DNA from: Neolewinella lacunae
Lineage (GTDB): Bacteria > Bacteroidota > Bacteroidia > Chitinophagales > Saprospiraceae
Length of the DNA stretch: 32,158 nucleotides
Reading direction: 5' to 3'
Assembly (NCBI RefSeq): GCF_014349155.1
Contig: NZ_JACSIT010000038.1
Location: 1 to 32,158, forward strand
Both the position numbers and the translations under genes were made by a program. Each line of letters begins with the position of its first letter. Position 1 is the first letter of the stretch. This document shows positions 13,864 through 22,408 of the stretch, in pieces. The notes beneath the pieces were generated by a model. It was not told where the DNA came from. It was given only the letters and a program-made list of their open reading frames with translations, and did not search any database.

Positions 13864-15177
13864 ATGTCTTCAACTACTACCGCGACCCACTTCAAGGTCA
13901 AAGATATTAACCTCGCTGCCTGGGGCCGTAAGGAAATCCGCCTGGCCGAGGCTGAGATGCCGGGTCTGATGGCGCTGCGGGAAGAGTTCGGTGCCAGCAA
14001 GCCCCTGAAGGGTGCCCGCATTGCCGGCTGCTTGCACATGACCATCCAGACCGCCGTTTTGATCGAGACCCTGGTGGAGCTCGGCGCGGAAGTTACCTGG
14101 TCCAGCTGCAACATCTTCTCTACCCAAGACCACGCCGCTGCCGCCATTGCCGCAGCTGGCATCCCCGTTTTCGCCTGGAAGGGCATGAACGAAGAGGAAT
14201 TCAACTGGTGCATCGAGCAAACCCTCCACGCCTTCGAGGGTGGTAAGCCCCTCAACATGATCCTGGACGACGGCGGTGACCTCACCAACATGGTGCTGGA
14301 TGAATACCCCCAGCTCGTGGCCGATATCCGTGGTCTCTCCGAGGAAACCACCACGGGCGTACACCGCCTCTACGAGCGTATGAAGAAAGGCACCCTCCCG
14401 ATGCCCGCCATCAACGTGAATGACTCCGTTACGAAGTCTAAGTTCGACAACAAGTACGGCTGCCAGGAATCTGCCGTCGACGCCATCCGCCGGGCCACCG
14501 ACGTGATGATGGCCGGCAAGGTCGCCATCGTTGCCGGCTACGGAGACGTTGGTAAGGGCACCGCCGCCTCCCTGCGCGGAGCCGGTTGCCGCTTGATCGT
14601 CACCGAAATCGACCCCATCTGCGCCCTGCAAGCGGCCATGGACGGCTACGAAGTCAAGAAAATGAAGACCGCCATCCACCGGGCCGACATCGTCGTCACC
14701 GCCACCGGCAACTTCAACATCGTCACCGGCGAGATCTTCGAGATGATGAACGACAAGACCATCGTCTGCAACATCGGCCACTTCGACAACGAAATCGACA
14801 TGGCCTGGCTGAACAAGAACTACGGCCACACCAAAGACAACATCAAACCTCAGGTCGACCTCTACAACATCAATGGCAAAGACATCATCGTCCTGGCCGA
14901 AGGGCGCCTGGTGAACCTGGGTTGTGGCACGGGTCACCCCAGCTTCGTGATGTCCAACTCCTTCACCAACCAGACGCTGGCCCAGCTGGAACTGTGGCAG
15001 CACAGCGATAAGTACGAGAACAAGGTCTACATGCTCCCCAAGCACCTGGACGAAAAGGTAGCCCGCCTCCACCTCGCCAAAATCGGCGTGGAGCTGGAAG
15101 AACTCCGTCCCGCCCAAGCCGAATACATTGACGTTCCCGTTGCAGGACCCTACAAAGCGGACCACTACCGCTACTAG
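13864..15177 (+). CDS. ahcY: Adenosylhomocysteinase
   Basis: NAD-dependent cytoplasmic enzyme that splits S-adenosyl-homocysteine into adenosine and homocysteine in the methyl cycle. The 437-aa product has the family's usual motifs: [13 protein letters not shown] (58-70), the [14 protein letters not shown] substrate site (81-94), DDGGDLT (135-141), [13 protein letters not shown] (185-196), the NAD loop AGYGDVGKG (224-232) and a C-terminal DHYRY. I chose the ATG at [14 protein letters not shown], 22 bases after a good promoter box; the frame extension upstream runs through tandem repeats and is not coding. It is a single gene with a terminator after it. All key residues appear to be present. 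Confidence 0.97.
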   Translation: MSSTTTATHFKVKDINLAAWGRKEIRLAEAEMPGLMALREEFGASKPLKGARIAGCLHMTIQTAVLIETLVELGAEVTWSSCNIFSTQDHAAAAIAAAGIPVFAWKGMNEEEFNWCIEQTLHAFEGGKPLNMILDDGGDLTNMVLDEYPQLVADIRGLSEETTTGVHRLYERMKKGTLPMPAINVNDSVTKSKFDNKYGCQESAVDAIRRATDVMMAGKVAIVAGYGDVGKGTAASLRGAGCRLIVTEIDPICALQAAMDGYEVKKMKTAIHRADIVVTATGNFNIVTGEIFEMMNDKTIVCNIGHFDNEIDMAWLNKNYGHTKDNIKPQVDLYNINGKDIIVLAEGRLVNLGCGTGHPSFVMSNSFTNQTLAQLELWQHSDKYENKVYMLPKHLDEKVARLHLAKIGVELEELRPAQAEYIDVPVAGPYKADHYRY

Positions 15178-15212
15178 GATTTCTGTTGCATAACACTTTG
15201 AACTTACCAGAG

Positions 15213-15253
15213 CGCCAGCTCCCTGAAGTCGGGGGCTGGCGTCTCTCATTTTT
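15213..15253 (+). terminator. Rho-independent terminator after ahcY
   Basis: CGCCAGC (15213-15219) pairs with GCTGGCG (15235-15241), extended by CCC/GGG inside, and is followed by tctctcattttt. It lies about 35 bases after the ahcY stop. Confidence 0.75.
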
Positions 15254-15306
15254 CTGCCCCCATGGCTGAAGAAGGGCGACGGGAAAACGAATAGCGGGTA
15301 CTTTCC

Positions 15307-15314
15307 TATCTTCC
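15307..15314 (+). promoter_or_regulatory. -7 box TATCTTCC of the M20 amidohydrolase gene
   Basis: Resembles TAnnTTCG with one mismatch and lies 25 bases before the ATG at 15340. Confidence 0.4.
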
Positions 15315-15339
15315 CGCCTCAATCAACCGCAACAAGCAT

Positions 15340-16638
15340 ATGCGCAAGTTTTTCTTTCTCACCCTGTTGCTCGCCTTAGGCATGTTCCTGGCGGCGCAAA
15401 CTGACTACGCAGCTACCGCCAAGGCAGCCGCTGCCGTGGAAAGTAAAGTCATCGCCTGGCGACACCACCTGCACGAGCATCCGGAATTGAGCAACCGCGA
15501 GTTTGAAACGGCGAAGTACGTAGAAAAGCACCTGCGCGAGCTGGGGATGGAGGTGCGCACGGGCGTAGCCTACACTGGGGTCATCGGCGTTTTGCGGGGA
15601 GGAAAGCCGGGTGGCGTCATTGCCCTGAGGGCGGATATGGATGCGCTGCCCGTTGTGGAGGCCGTCGATTTACCTTACGCCTCTAAGGTCCGGACCACCT
15701 ACCTCGATCAGGAAGTGGGTGTGATGCACGCCTGCGGGCACGATACGCACGTAGCGATGTTGATGGGGGCGGCTGAAATCCTTAGCCAGCGCAAAGCCGA
15801 ACTGGCGGGTACGGTGGTGTTCATCTTCCAGCCCGCCGAAGAAGGCCCGCCCGTGGAGGAAGGTGGCGGCGCCAAAATGATCGTCGACCAGGGCATCCTG
15901 GAAGAATACGGCGTACAAACGGCCTTTGGCATCCACATCAATTCCCAGACGCCCATTGGGCACGTCAACTACAAACCCGGCGGGGCCATGGCGGCCAGCA
16001 ACACCTTTGAAATTAAGGTGAAGGGCAAACAGGCCCACGGCTCCGCACCCTGGGCCGGGGTAGACCCCGTGGTGGCCGCCGCGCAAATCATCCTGGGCCT
16101 CCAGACGATCGTCTCCCGGCAGATGGAATTGACCAAGGAGCCGGCCGTCATCAGCGTCGGTAAAATCACCGGTGGCGTGCGGAGCAACATCATCCCCGAT
16201 GAAGTCACGATGATCGGCACCATCCGTACCCTTGACCGCGACATGCAAAAAGACATCTTCGAGCGCATCCGCACTACGGCTACCCACATTGCCGCCTCCA
16301 GCGGTGCCGAAGCTACCGTCACCATTCAGGAAGGTACCCTCATCACTTACAACGACCCCGAGATCACCCGCCAGCTGATGCCCACCGTGGTAGCCACTGC
16401 GGGCGAAAACAACGTCCACCTCGTCCGTCCCATCACCGGAGCGGAAGACTTTTCCTTCTACGCCGCCAAAGTGCCCAGTCTCTTCATCTTTCTGGGGGGA
16501 ATGGACCCGGCAATGGACCGCAACGAGGCCCCCGGCCACCACACGCCACAGTTCCGTATTGACGACCGGGGAATGAAACTGGGGGTAGAACTTTACACCA
16601 ATATTGCGCTGGATTACCTGCAACAGGCCCGCAAATAA
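15340..16638 (+). CDS. Secreted M20-family amidohydrolase (N-acyl amino acid hydrolase type)
   Basis: Metal-dependent amidohydrolase of the M20D/IAA-amino-acid-hydrolase type, 432 aa, which removes acyl groups from amino acids or related amides. An N-terminal Sec signal (MRKFFFLTLLLALGMFLAAQ) suggests it acts in the periplasm. Metal ligands are visible: HACGHDTH (C132, H134), FQPAEEGP (E167-E168) and later GAEDFSFYA near the C-terminus. The middle part (about 200-310) is the dimerisation domain, with KGKQAHGSAPWAGVDPV. Its true substrate is not visible. Start ATG 15340 follows a short leader with a promoter box. No operon partner is seen. Confidence 0.92.
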   Translation: MRKFFFLTLLLALGMFLAAQTDYAATAKAAAAVESKVIAWRHHLHEHPELSNREFETAKYVEKHLRELGMEVRTGVAYTGVIGVLRGGKPGGVIALRADMDALPVVEAVDLPYASKVRTTYLDQEVGVMHACGHDTHVAMLMGAAEILSQRKAELAGTVVFIFQPAEEGPPVEEGGGAKMIVDQGILEEYGVQTAFGIHINSQTPIGHVNYKPGGAMAASNTFEIKVKGKQAHGSAPWAGVDPVVAAAQIILGLQTIVSRQMELTKEPAVISVGKITGGVRSNIIPDEVTMIGTIRTLDRDMQKDIFERIRTTATHIAASSGAEATVTIQEGTLITYNDPEITRQLMPTVVATAGENNVHLVRPITGAEDFSFYAAKVPSLFIFLGGMDPAMDRNEAPGHHTPQFRIDDRGMKLGVELYTNIALDYLQQARK

Positions 16639-16845
16639 ATTTTTAGCGTGAGGTTGAGCCCTTGTATTAAGCAGAACTAACAGGTCTTCAACGGTCTTTA
16701 GAAGGCAGTACTGGAGTTCGGTAGTTCGGTAGTAATGTAGTTCGATACTAGCGAAATAAAGAACCGTTGCGATCTAAGCAGCTGAAAACCAGCGAATACC
16801 TACCTTACATCTCTCCAACCTGACGTTTTTTACCCTCCGCTGCCC

Positions 16846-17199
16846 ATGACGATCTTCCTCTACGTATTTGCCATCATCCTGCTCGCTGCGGGGGCCTACC
16901 ATTTTTACAACCCGGGCTTTTACCATCCCTTCATGCCCGAGTGGTTCCCTAAGTCTCTGGCCAATACGGCGGGAGGACTGGCGGAGTTACTCATCGGGGC
17001 AGGTTTATTGCTGCCCGTTACCCGTCCCTTTGCCGTCTGGGCGGCCCTGGCCCTCATGGTGGTGTTTTTGCCGCTGCACGTCATTGATTTGCTGCGGGAG
17101 CGGCCCGTGATTGGTTCCAAGCTGATTGCGGTGGTGCGCTTGCTGCTCCAGTTCGCCCTGATTGCCGCCCTCTGGTTGGCCGCCCGGGAGAGCAGGTAG
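16846..17199 (+). CDS. DoxX-like small membrane protein
   Basis: 117 aa with four hydrophobic helices (about 2-17, 42-60, 64-83, 94-113). The pattern FYNPGFYHPFMPEWFPKSLANTAGGLAELLIGAGLLLPVTRPFA is typical of a DoxX-like group common in Bacteroidota. Its role is unknown. It has no partner gene. Start at ATG 16846, before MTIFLYVF. The 207 bases upstream hold no gene, only a short gttcggtagt duplication near 16720. Confidence 0.82.
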   Translation: MTIFLYVFAIILLAAGAYHFYNPGFYHPFMPEWFPKSLANTAGGLAELLIGAGLLLPVTRPFAVWAALALMVVFLPLHVIDLLRERPVIGSKLIAVVRLLLQFALIAALWLAARESR

Positions 17200-17264
17200 T
17201 TGGGGGCAGCATTTCTGCGGGCCGTTGGACTCGCCTGGCTTGCCCCTGCGGGCGGACCGACCCG

Positions 17265-17282
17265 GCACCTGCGGCCGCGCCC
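17265..17282 (-). repeat. 18-bp core repeat copy
   Basis: GCACCTGCGGCCGCGCCC, the reverse complement of the core GGGCGCGGCCGCAGGTGC, 65 bases after the DoxX-like gene. No C/G hairpin is attached. Confidence 0.85.
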
Positions 17283-17453
17283 GAAACATAAAGAATTGTT
17301 AATGAGCTCCTTAGGTGTTGGGTAGCGTTCCAACAATGCGGGAGTCGCTACGTTAAGGAAAAGATACCGCGGGCTGTAAAAGCATTTTCTTGCATACTAT
17401 TATGCATTCCTGCTTAGTTTTACATCTACCTCTTTTACGCTAAAAATTTCACC

Positions 17454-18425
17454 ATGGATGCGCAACTCACTGCAACGGAATTAAAGGGCGATCGCCGGGG
17501 TAAAATTGCCGCCGGCATTGGCTTCATTCTTTTCGTTTTGCTGCTCGTCATTCCGATGTTTTACCACATGAACCCGCCGCCGGGCCAGCCGGGCATTCTG
17601 GTGAACCTTGGTTTTGTTGATCAGGGGCAGGGTGAAGAAAACGCCGGCCCCACGGCACCCTCCGAACCCGAAGAGGTGGTGGAGCCTACGCCCTCCGAAG
17701 CGACACCTCCGCCCCCTCCGCCGCCAGCCGCTGCCCCAGACCCTGCGCCGCAGCAACGGGACGTCATCCAGCAGGAAGACCCCAGCGAAGTAGCCCTGCG
17801 GCAGCAAAAAGCCCGCGAGGAAGCCGCTAAGAAAGCCGCCGAACAACAGCGCCAACGCGAAGCCGCCGCCGAAGCCCAACGCGTGGCAGACGCCAACGCC
17901 GCCGAACGCCGCCGCCAGGAAGCCGCCGCCGAAGCCCAGCGCCGCCTGGACGCCCAGGAGGCCGAACGCAAGCGCCAGCAAGCCGCCGAAGCCGCCCGCC
18001 GCAAGGCCGAAGAAGACGCAACCAAAAACCAGATCGGCGGCCTCTTCGGCTCCGGAGGAGGACGGGGCAACACCGGCACCGCCGGCAATCAGGGCGTGAA
18101 CAACGGTGACCCCAACGCCGGTGCCCTCAGCGGACTTTCCAGTGGCAGCGGCCGTGTATCCGGTGGTCTGGGTGGTCGTGGCGTACTCAAAAGCCCCGCC
18201 GTGCGCGAAAATTCTCAGGTCTCCGGAACCGTGGTGGTCAGCGTTTGCGTAGACCCCAATGGCAATATCGTCGAGGCCAAGTACACCCAGGCAGGCAGTT
18301 CCACGGCCGACCCCAACCTCGTGCGCGCCGCCATCAACAACGCCGAAAGCTGGAAATTTAAAGCCGACCCCGCCGCACCCGCCCGGCAGTGTGGTAAGAT
18401 TACTTACGAGTTTAAAGTGCAGTAG
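17454..18425 (+). CDS. TonB-like energy transducer with TolA-like helical linker
   Basis: Inner-membrane anchored periplasmic protein, 323 aa, of the kind that carries proton-motive energy to outer-membrane receptors. One membrane helix lies at about 17-38. A Pro/Glu-rich segment (60-105) follows, then a long Ala/Glu/Arg/Gln helix (about 115-190) like TolA domain II, a Gly/Asn-rich linker (about 196-245) and a C-terminal TonB-type domain (246-323) with SGTVVVSVCVDPNGNIVEAKYTQAG and a Trp in AESWKFKAD. Two Cys (in SVCVDP and ARQCGK) might form a disulfide. No exbB or exbD is next to it in this window. TonB-like is supported by the C-terminal fold pattern; a TolA role is an alternative. Confidence 0.85.
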   Translation: MDAQLTATELKGDRRGKIAAGIGFILFVLLLVIPMFYHMNPPPGQPGILVNLGFVDQGQGEENAGPTAPSEPEEVVEPTPSEATPPPPPPPAAAPDPAPQQRDVIQQEDPSEVALRQQKAREEAAKKAAEQQRQREAAAEAQRVADANAAERRRQEAAAEAQRRLDAQEAERKRQQAAEAARRKAEEDATKNQIGGLFGSGGGRGNTGTAGNQGVNNGDPNAGALSGLSSGSGRVSGGLGGRGVLKSPAVRENSQVSGTVVVSVCVDPNGNIVEAKYTQAGSSTADPNLVRAAINNAESWKFKADPAAPARQCGKITYEFKVQ

Positions 18426-18444
18426 GGCCGCTGGTCGCGGGAGT

Positions 18445-18483
18445 ACCCCGGATTCCGGACGCTTCGCATCCTCCATCCGGGGT
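18445..18483. terminator. Hairpin between convergent TonB-like and amylase genes
   Basis: ACCCCGGAT (18445-18453) pairs exactly with ATCCGGGGT (18475-18483) around a 21-base loop. There is no long T-run, so it is a possible rather than clear terminator. Confidence 0.45.
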
Positions 18484-18535
18484 TATTCAGGTTGGACCCT
18501 TACCGGGGTCGGGAAGGGACTTTCCCATTTGGGAA

Positions 18536-20488
18536 CTACTTTCTCAAGAGGCGCAGTACCCGCGTTTCTTTGCCTGCCAGTGTTAAGCCTGCCAGATTAG
18601 TTGCTTCGCTGCCGCGCGTCAAATCTTCGCCGCGTTGGAAGCCGCTCAGCATTTGGGTGTAAGGACTCAGGTCCGTCAGCTTTCGTTCCGTGGCGTTGCC
18701 GTTGAAGACGACCATTACGGTCTCATCGCCTGCGTGGCGGAAGAAAACGTAGACGCCGTCGCGGGGGAGGAACTGGGTGAGTTGGCCGGTGGTCAGGGCC
18801 GCGCTTTGCTTGCGATAGTTGGCCAGGTTTTTCACGAAGGTGAAGACCTCTTGTTCCGTTGCATTGCGATCGGCCGCGGTAAACAGATTGCGCGCATCGC
18901 CGGGGAAACCGCCCGGGAAATCGACGCGCCCGCCTTCGCCAAAAGCGCCGCCCGCGCCGGCAAAAGCCAGCTCGGTTCCGTAGTAAATCATCGGGATGCC
19001 CCGCAGGGTGAGCAGGAGCGCCAGGCTGCTTTTGACCTTCACCAGGTCGCCGTCGTAAACGGTGTAGAGCCGCGCCAGGTCGTGGTTGTCCAGAAAAGTG
19101 ACGTTTTGCCCGGGGTGTTCGTAGAGGTAATCCTGGGCCAGGGTGTAGTAGATGCGCAGCACGCCGTCGGTCCAGCCCGGGTCCTTGCTCATCGCCTCAT
19201 TGATGGCGTAGTAGAGTTGGAAGTCGGTAACGCCGGGCAGGTGGCTGTCCAGGCGCTGATTGATCGCCTGTCCGCCGGTGAACCAGGCCTGGACGGCGGG
19301 GCCGTGGACCCAGGTTTCCCCGAAGATGCCGAGGTGGGGGATTTCTTCCCGCAGCCGCCGGTTCCACTCGGCCATGAAGTCGGCGTCGGGGTAAGCGTAG
19401 GTATCAATGCGAAAGGCGTCCTGGCCGCTGAAGAGCGTCCACCAGATGCTGTTCTGGATGAGGTAGCTGGCGAGGTGGGCCTGGTGCTGGTTCAGGTCGG
19501 GCATGTGTTTGTCAAACCAGCCGTCGGTCATCAGGCGGCGGTCGTATTCACTTGCGTTGGGGTCGAGTAGGGTGGTGGCGCGGTAAGTCGTCTGGGTGTA
19601 TTCCGGCCACTGGTGGATCCAGTCGGCGCTGGGAAGGTCTTGGATTTGGTAGTGCTGGTCACCCACGTGATTGAAGATGACGTCCATCACCACTTTAATG
19701 CCGCGGGCGTGGGCCTGGTCGACGAGTTCGCGGTAGAGGGCGTTGGTGCCCAGCCGGGGATCGATGCGGTAGTGGTCGGTGACCGCGTAGCCGTGGTAAC
19801 TTTGGTAGGGTTGGTCGTTTTCCAGGACGGGGTTGAGCCAGAGGGCGGTGACGCCAAGGTCGGCCAGGTAATCGAGCTTATCGATGATGCCCTGGAGGTC
19901 GCCGCCGTGACGGAACAGGAATTTCTGGCGGTTCACGAGGGTATCGGTGCTGCCTGCGACGCGGTCATTGCCGGGGTCGCCGTTGGCGAAGCGATCGGGC
20001 ATGATCAGGTAAATCAGGTCGGCGGGGCTGAGGGAGCTGCGGCCGGTCCATTCCTTCCGGGGGTGGGCCTGGAGTTCGTAGGGAATGTTTTTGGTGGCGC
20101 GGCCGCGGGATGCAAGGCGCAGTTGAAAGGAGCCGGGGGAGGTCCCCGGGCTGATGTACAGGCCTACGAAGAGGTAGTTGGGGTTGGCCAGCCGCCGGAC
20201 GTACTCTACTACCACCCCGGGGTAATCTACCGTCACGGCATCATTTTCCGCCACGTTGCGGTCGTAGATCAGGATTTCCAGGCGGGGGTCGACCATATCC
20301 GTCCACCAGTTCAGCGGCTCTACGCGCGGGCTCGGGTTGGTCAGCCCCGTCGGTTCCCGCAGGCGATACTGCGAGAGTTCGGTGCCCAGCGGCAAATGTT
20401 GCATCGGGTCATCATTGAAAACGGGGCTTTGCTGGGCCCGGCAGGCATTGCACACCAGCAGGAGCAAGGAGAGGTACAAAAACTTCAT
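18536..20488 (-). CDS. Secreted GH13 alpha-amylase / cyclomaltodextrinase (SusA-like)
   Basis: Starch- or maltodextrin-degrading enzyme, 650 aa, with an N-terminal signal (MKFLYLSLLLLVCNACRA), probably periplasmic. An N-terminal beta domain (about 28-150) resembles the cyclomaltodextrinase N-domain. The TIM barrel shows the four GH13 regions: DVIFNH (269-274), FRID with nucleophile D362, GETW with acid E391, and FLDNHD with D470. A C-terminal beta domain (about 560-650) follows. Architecture and motifs are close to the SusA and Flavobacterium cyclomaltodextrinase type. It is a lone gene: no SusC, SusD or other starch genes are beside it. Two Cys near the signal could be a lipobox but do not fit well. 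No convincing promoter box was seen close to the ATG. Confidence 0.92.
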   Translation of the reverse strand: MKFLYLSLLLLVCNACRAQQSPVFNDDPMQHLPLGTELSQYRLREPTGLTNPSPRVEPLNWWTDMVDPRLEILIYDRNVAENDAVTVDYPGVVVEYVRRLANPNYLFVGLYISPGTSPGSFQLRLASRGRATKNIPYELQAHPRKEWTGRSSLSPADLIYLIMPDRFANGDPGNDRVAGSTDTLVNRQKFLFRHGGDLQGIIDKLDYLADLGVTALWLNPVLENDQPYQSYHGYAVTDHYRIDPRLGTNALYRELVDQAHARGIKVVMDVIFNHVGDQHYQIQDLPSADWIHQWPEYTQTTYRATTLLDPNASEYDRRLMTDGWFDKHMPDLNQHQAHLASYLIQNSIWWTLFSGQDAFRIDTYAYPDADFMAEWNRRLREEIPHLGIFGETWVHGPAVQAWFTGGQAINQRLDSHLPGVTDFQLYYAINEAMSKDPGWTDGVLRIYYTLAQDYLYEHPGQNVTFLDNHDLARLYTVYDGDLVKVKSSLALLLTLRGIPMIYYGTELAFAGAGGAFGEGGRVDFPGGFPGDARNLFTAADRNATEQEVFTFVKNLANYRKQSAALTTGQLTQFLPRDGVYVFFRHAGDETVMVVFNGNATERKLTDLSPYTQMLSGFQRGEDLTRGSEATNLAGLTLAGKETRVLRLLRK

Positions 20489-20680
20489 GGCAAGATCGGA
20501 TCAAGGGGAAGAAACTCAGAATGCGTAATGATAAGGCATCGCCGGGAAACAGGTAGGATTTTGATGGTGGGAATAGCGGAGGATTGCCTGGTGAGGATGG
20601 CGACGCGCCTAGGGGAACGTGCTTGCTCCTCTTTCAAGTGATTGCGTAGCATCGTGCAGCGCCAGCTCAAAAACCTACCC

Positions 20681-20688
20681 TACCTTGC
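20681..20688 (+). promoter_or_regulatory. -7 box TACCTTGC of the GT39-like gene
   Basis: TACCTTGC is close to TAnnTTTG and lies three bases before the ATG at 20692, again suggesting a leaderless mRNA. Confidence 0.4.
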
Positions 20689-20691
20689 GGC

Positions 20692-22341
20692 ATGGCTTCG
20701 AAAGCGCGCTTCTTCCCTTACGCTGGCTTAGGTGCCGCTGCCTTAATCGTGGTGGCCTACCACTGGTTTGGCTACTACGGCCACTACGGCTACGATGATA
20801 TGGAGTACGCGCGCATCGCGGCCGAGACGGCCTGGGGGGCGATGCCCTGGGACAACAACCACTACAATTTCCGCTGGACGGTCACCCTCCCTACCGCTTT
20901 GTTTTACGCCCTTTTCGGGGTCAACGACAGCAGTTCGGCCATCTTTCCGATGGCCATGCTGCTGGTGTTATGTGGCTTGCTTTGGGCAACGTTGCGGCGC
21001 TACTGGGGCGGGGCGGCGGTGCTGCTGGGGCTGGCCTTTTTGCTGGGCAACCAGTGGCTGCTGTTTTACTCCGATAAGCTGATGCCCGATCTCTACGTCG
21101 TGGTGGGCGGCGTTGCGGCGGCCCTGGTGTACTACCGCCAGCGGACTCGGACGACGGCGGGTGGGGAACGATGGGCGGCGCTGTGGTTTTCTCTCAGCCT
21201 GTTCTTCGGTTTTTTGGCGAAACTGAGCCTGGTTTTTTTCGTTCCGGCGTTTCTGCTGGTGCTGGGCGGCGACCTGCTCCAACGCCGCTTGCTGCGGTTT
21301 TGGGGCTGGGTGTTGGGCTTCACGGTACTGCTGGGGGCGAGCTACGGCCTGTTGTTTTGGGTACAGACGGGGGATCCAATTTTTCGCTACCATGCCATTG
21401 TTGCCAACGGCTATTTCCTGCCCGATTGCAGCTACGACCAGTTGCCGCTGGCCATGACTTTGCGGCGGATCAGCTACCAGCTTCCGGAACTGTTCCTCCG
21501 TCATTATTTCCTGACTACCTTACTGGCCGTGCCGATTGCGGTGGGGCAATTATGGGGTTCTGGTCGAGCAAAAGTGCATCCCTCCAGCCCCTTTTTCGCC
21601 CGCTTTTTTCTGGTGCTGTTGCTGGCGGCCAATTTTCTCAGCGTCAGTCCCCGGGCCTACGCGCCACTGTGCCTGGACCCGCGGCACTACTTGTTTTTGG
21701 TGCCTTTTGCTGCCCTGGTTGCTGCGCCGACCTGGTACGACCTCTTGCGTTCTGGCAAAGGGGCGGGGTGGTTGGCGGTCTGGACGACGCTTCTGGCCGT
21801 TGTCGCCTACGGACTTGGAATTGCCTGCTGGCCCTATGCTTTGCTGGCGATGGTGGCCACTGGGCGTGCGGTTTTGCCCCGCCGGGAGTTGCCGCGCTGG
21901 GCGACGTTAAGCCTCGCCGCAGTCACCGTCGTGGCGCTGGCCTGGGCACCCTGGCGGGCGGCGGCGTACGCCCGGACCGTCCCATACCCCGCCCAGCGTG
22001 CCCTGTATTACGATTTTCTGGCCCAACAAGCCCCGGGAACACTGGTGCTGACTGACCACGTCCAGGCCAATTACGGCGAATACTACGGCGGTTTTAAAGC
22101 GGAGAACGGGCCCATCTTCTTGCGCTTTGGCCAAGAAAAAGAGACACCGGAAACTGGCGGGCAAACTTTTTTGCTCCTCAACTGGCACACCCAAATGCAG
22201 AGTAGTTTGCGGTGGGACGACCTGCCCGCCTACGCCCGCGAAGCCGAAAATCGCTACGGTCCGCCCATCCACACGGCAACGGGACTCCAGCTTTTTGCCC
22301 TCCCGAAGGCGGCAGCGGATAGTTTGCTGCGGGGCGATTAG
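20692..22341 (+). CDS. GT39-like polytopic membrane glycosyltransferase
   Basis: Inner-membrane protein of 549 aa with about ten hydrophobic segments, then a soluble C-terminal part (about 420-549). The first periplasmic loop has YDDMEYARIAA (34-44), with the acidic pair where GT39/ArnT-type (PMT_2) enzymes carry their catalytic acid residue, and WDNNHYNFRW after it. Such enzymes transfer sugars from polyprenyl-phosphate donors to proteins, lipids or glycans outside the membrane. The acceptor is unknown. Start ATG 20692 lies directly after a promoter box. It converges with another GT39-like gene; the two end 67 bases apart with a repeat copy between. Confidence 0.8.
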   Translation: MASKARFFPYAGLGAAALIVVAYHWFGYYGHYGYDDMEYARIAAETAWGAMPWDNNHYNFRWTVTLPTALFYALFGVNDSSSAIFPMAMLLVLCGLLWATLRRYWGGAAVLLGLAFLLGNQWLLFYSDKLMPDLYVVVGGVAAALVYYRQRTRTTAGGERWAALWFSLSLFFGFLAKLSLVFFVPAFLLVLGGDLLQRRLLRFWGWVLGFTVLLGASYGLLFWVQTGDPIFRYHAIVANGYFLPDCSYDQLPLAMTLRRISYQLPELFLRHYFLTTLLAVPIAVGQLWGSGRAKVHPSSPFFARFFLVLLLAANFLSVSPRAYAPLCLDPRHYLFLVPFAALVAAPTWYDLLRSGKGAGWLAVWTTLLAVVAYGLGIACWPYALLAMVATGRAVLPRRELPRWATLSLAAVTVVALAWAPWRAAAYARTVPYPAQRALYYDFLAQQAPGTLVLTDHVQANYGEYYGGFKAENGPIFLRFGQEKETPETGGQTFLLLNWHTQMQSSLRWDDLPAYAREAENRYGPPIHTATGLQLFALPKAAADSLLRGD

Positions 22342-22352
22342 GCTTTGGTAAT

Positions 22353-22369
22353 GGCGCGGTCGCAGGTGC
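22353..22369 (+). repeat. Core repeat copy GGCGCGGTCGCAGGTGC between convergent genes
   Basis: 17 of the 18 core bases, starting 11 bases after the stop of the GT39-like gene. No C/G hairpin of the usual form follows. Confidence 0.8.
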
Positions 22370-22408
22370 CGGGAAAGTTGGAGAAGCAGGGGACGTCCGG
22401 GCCCCCGT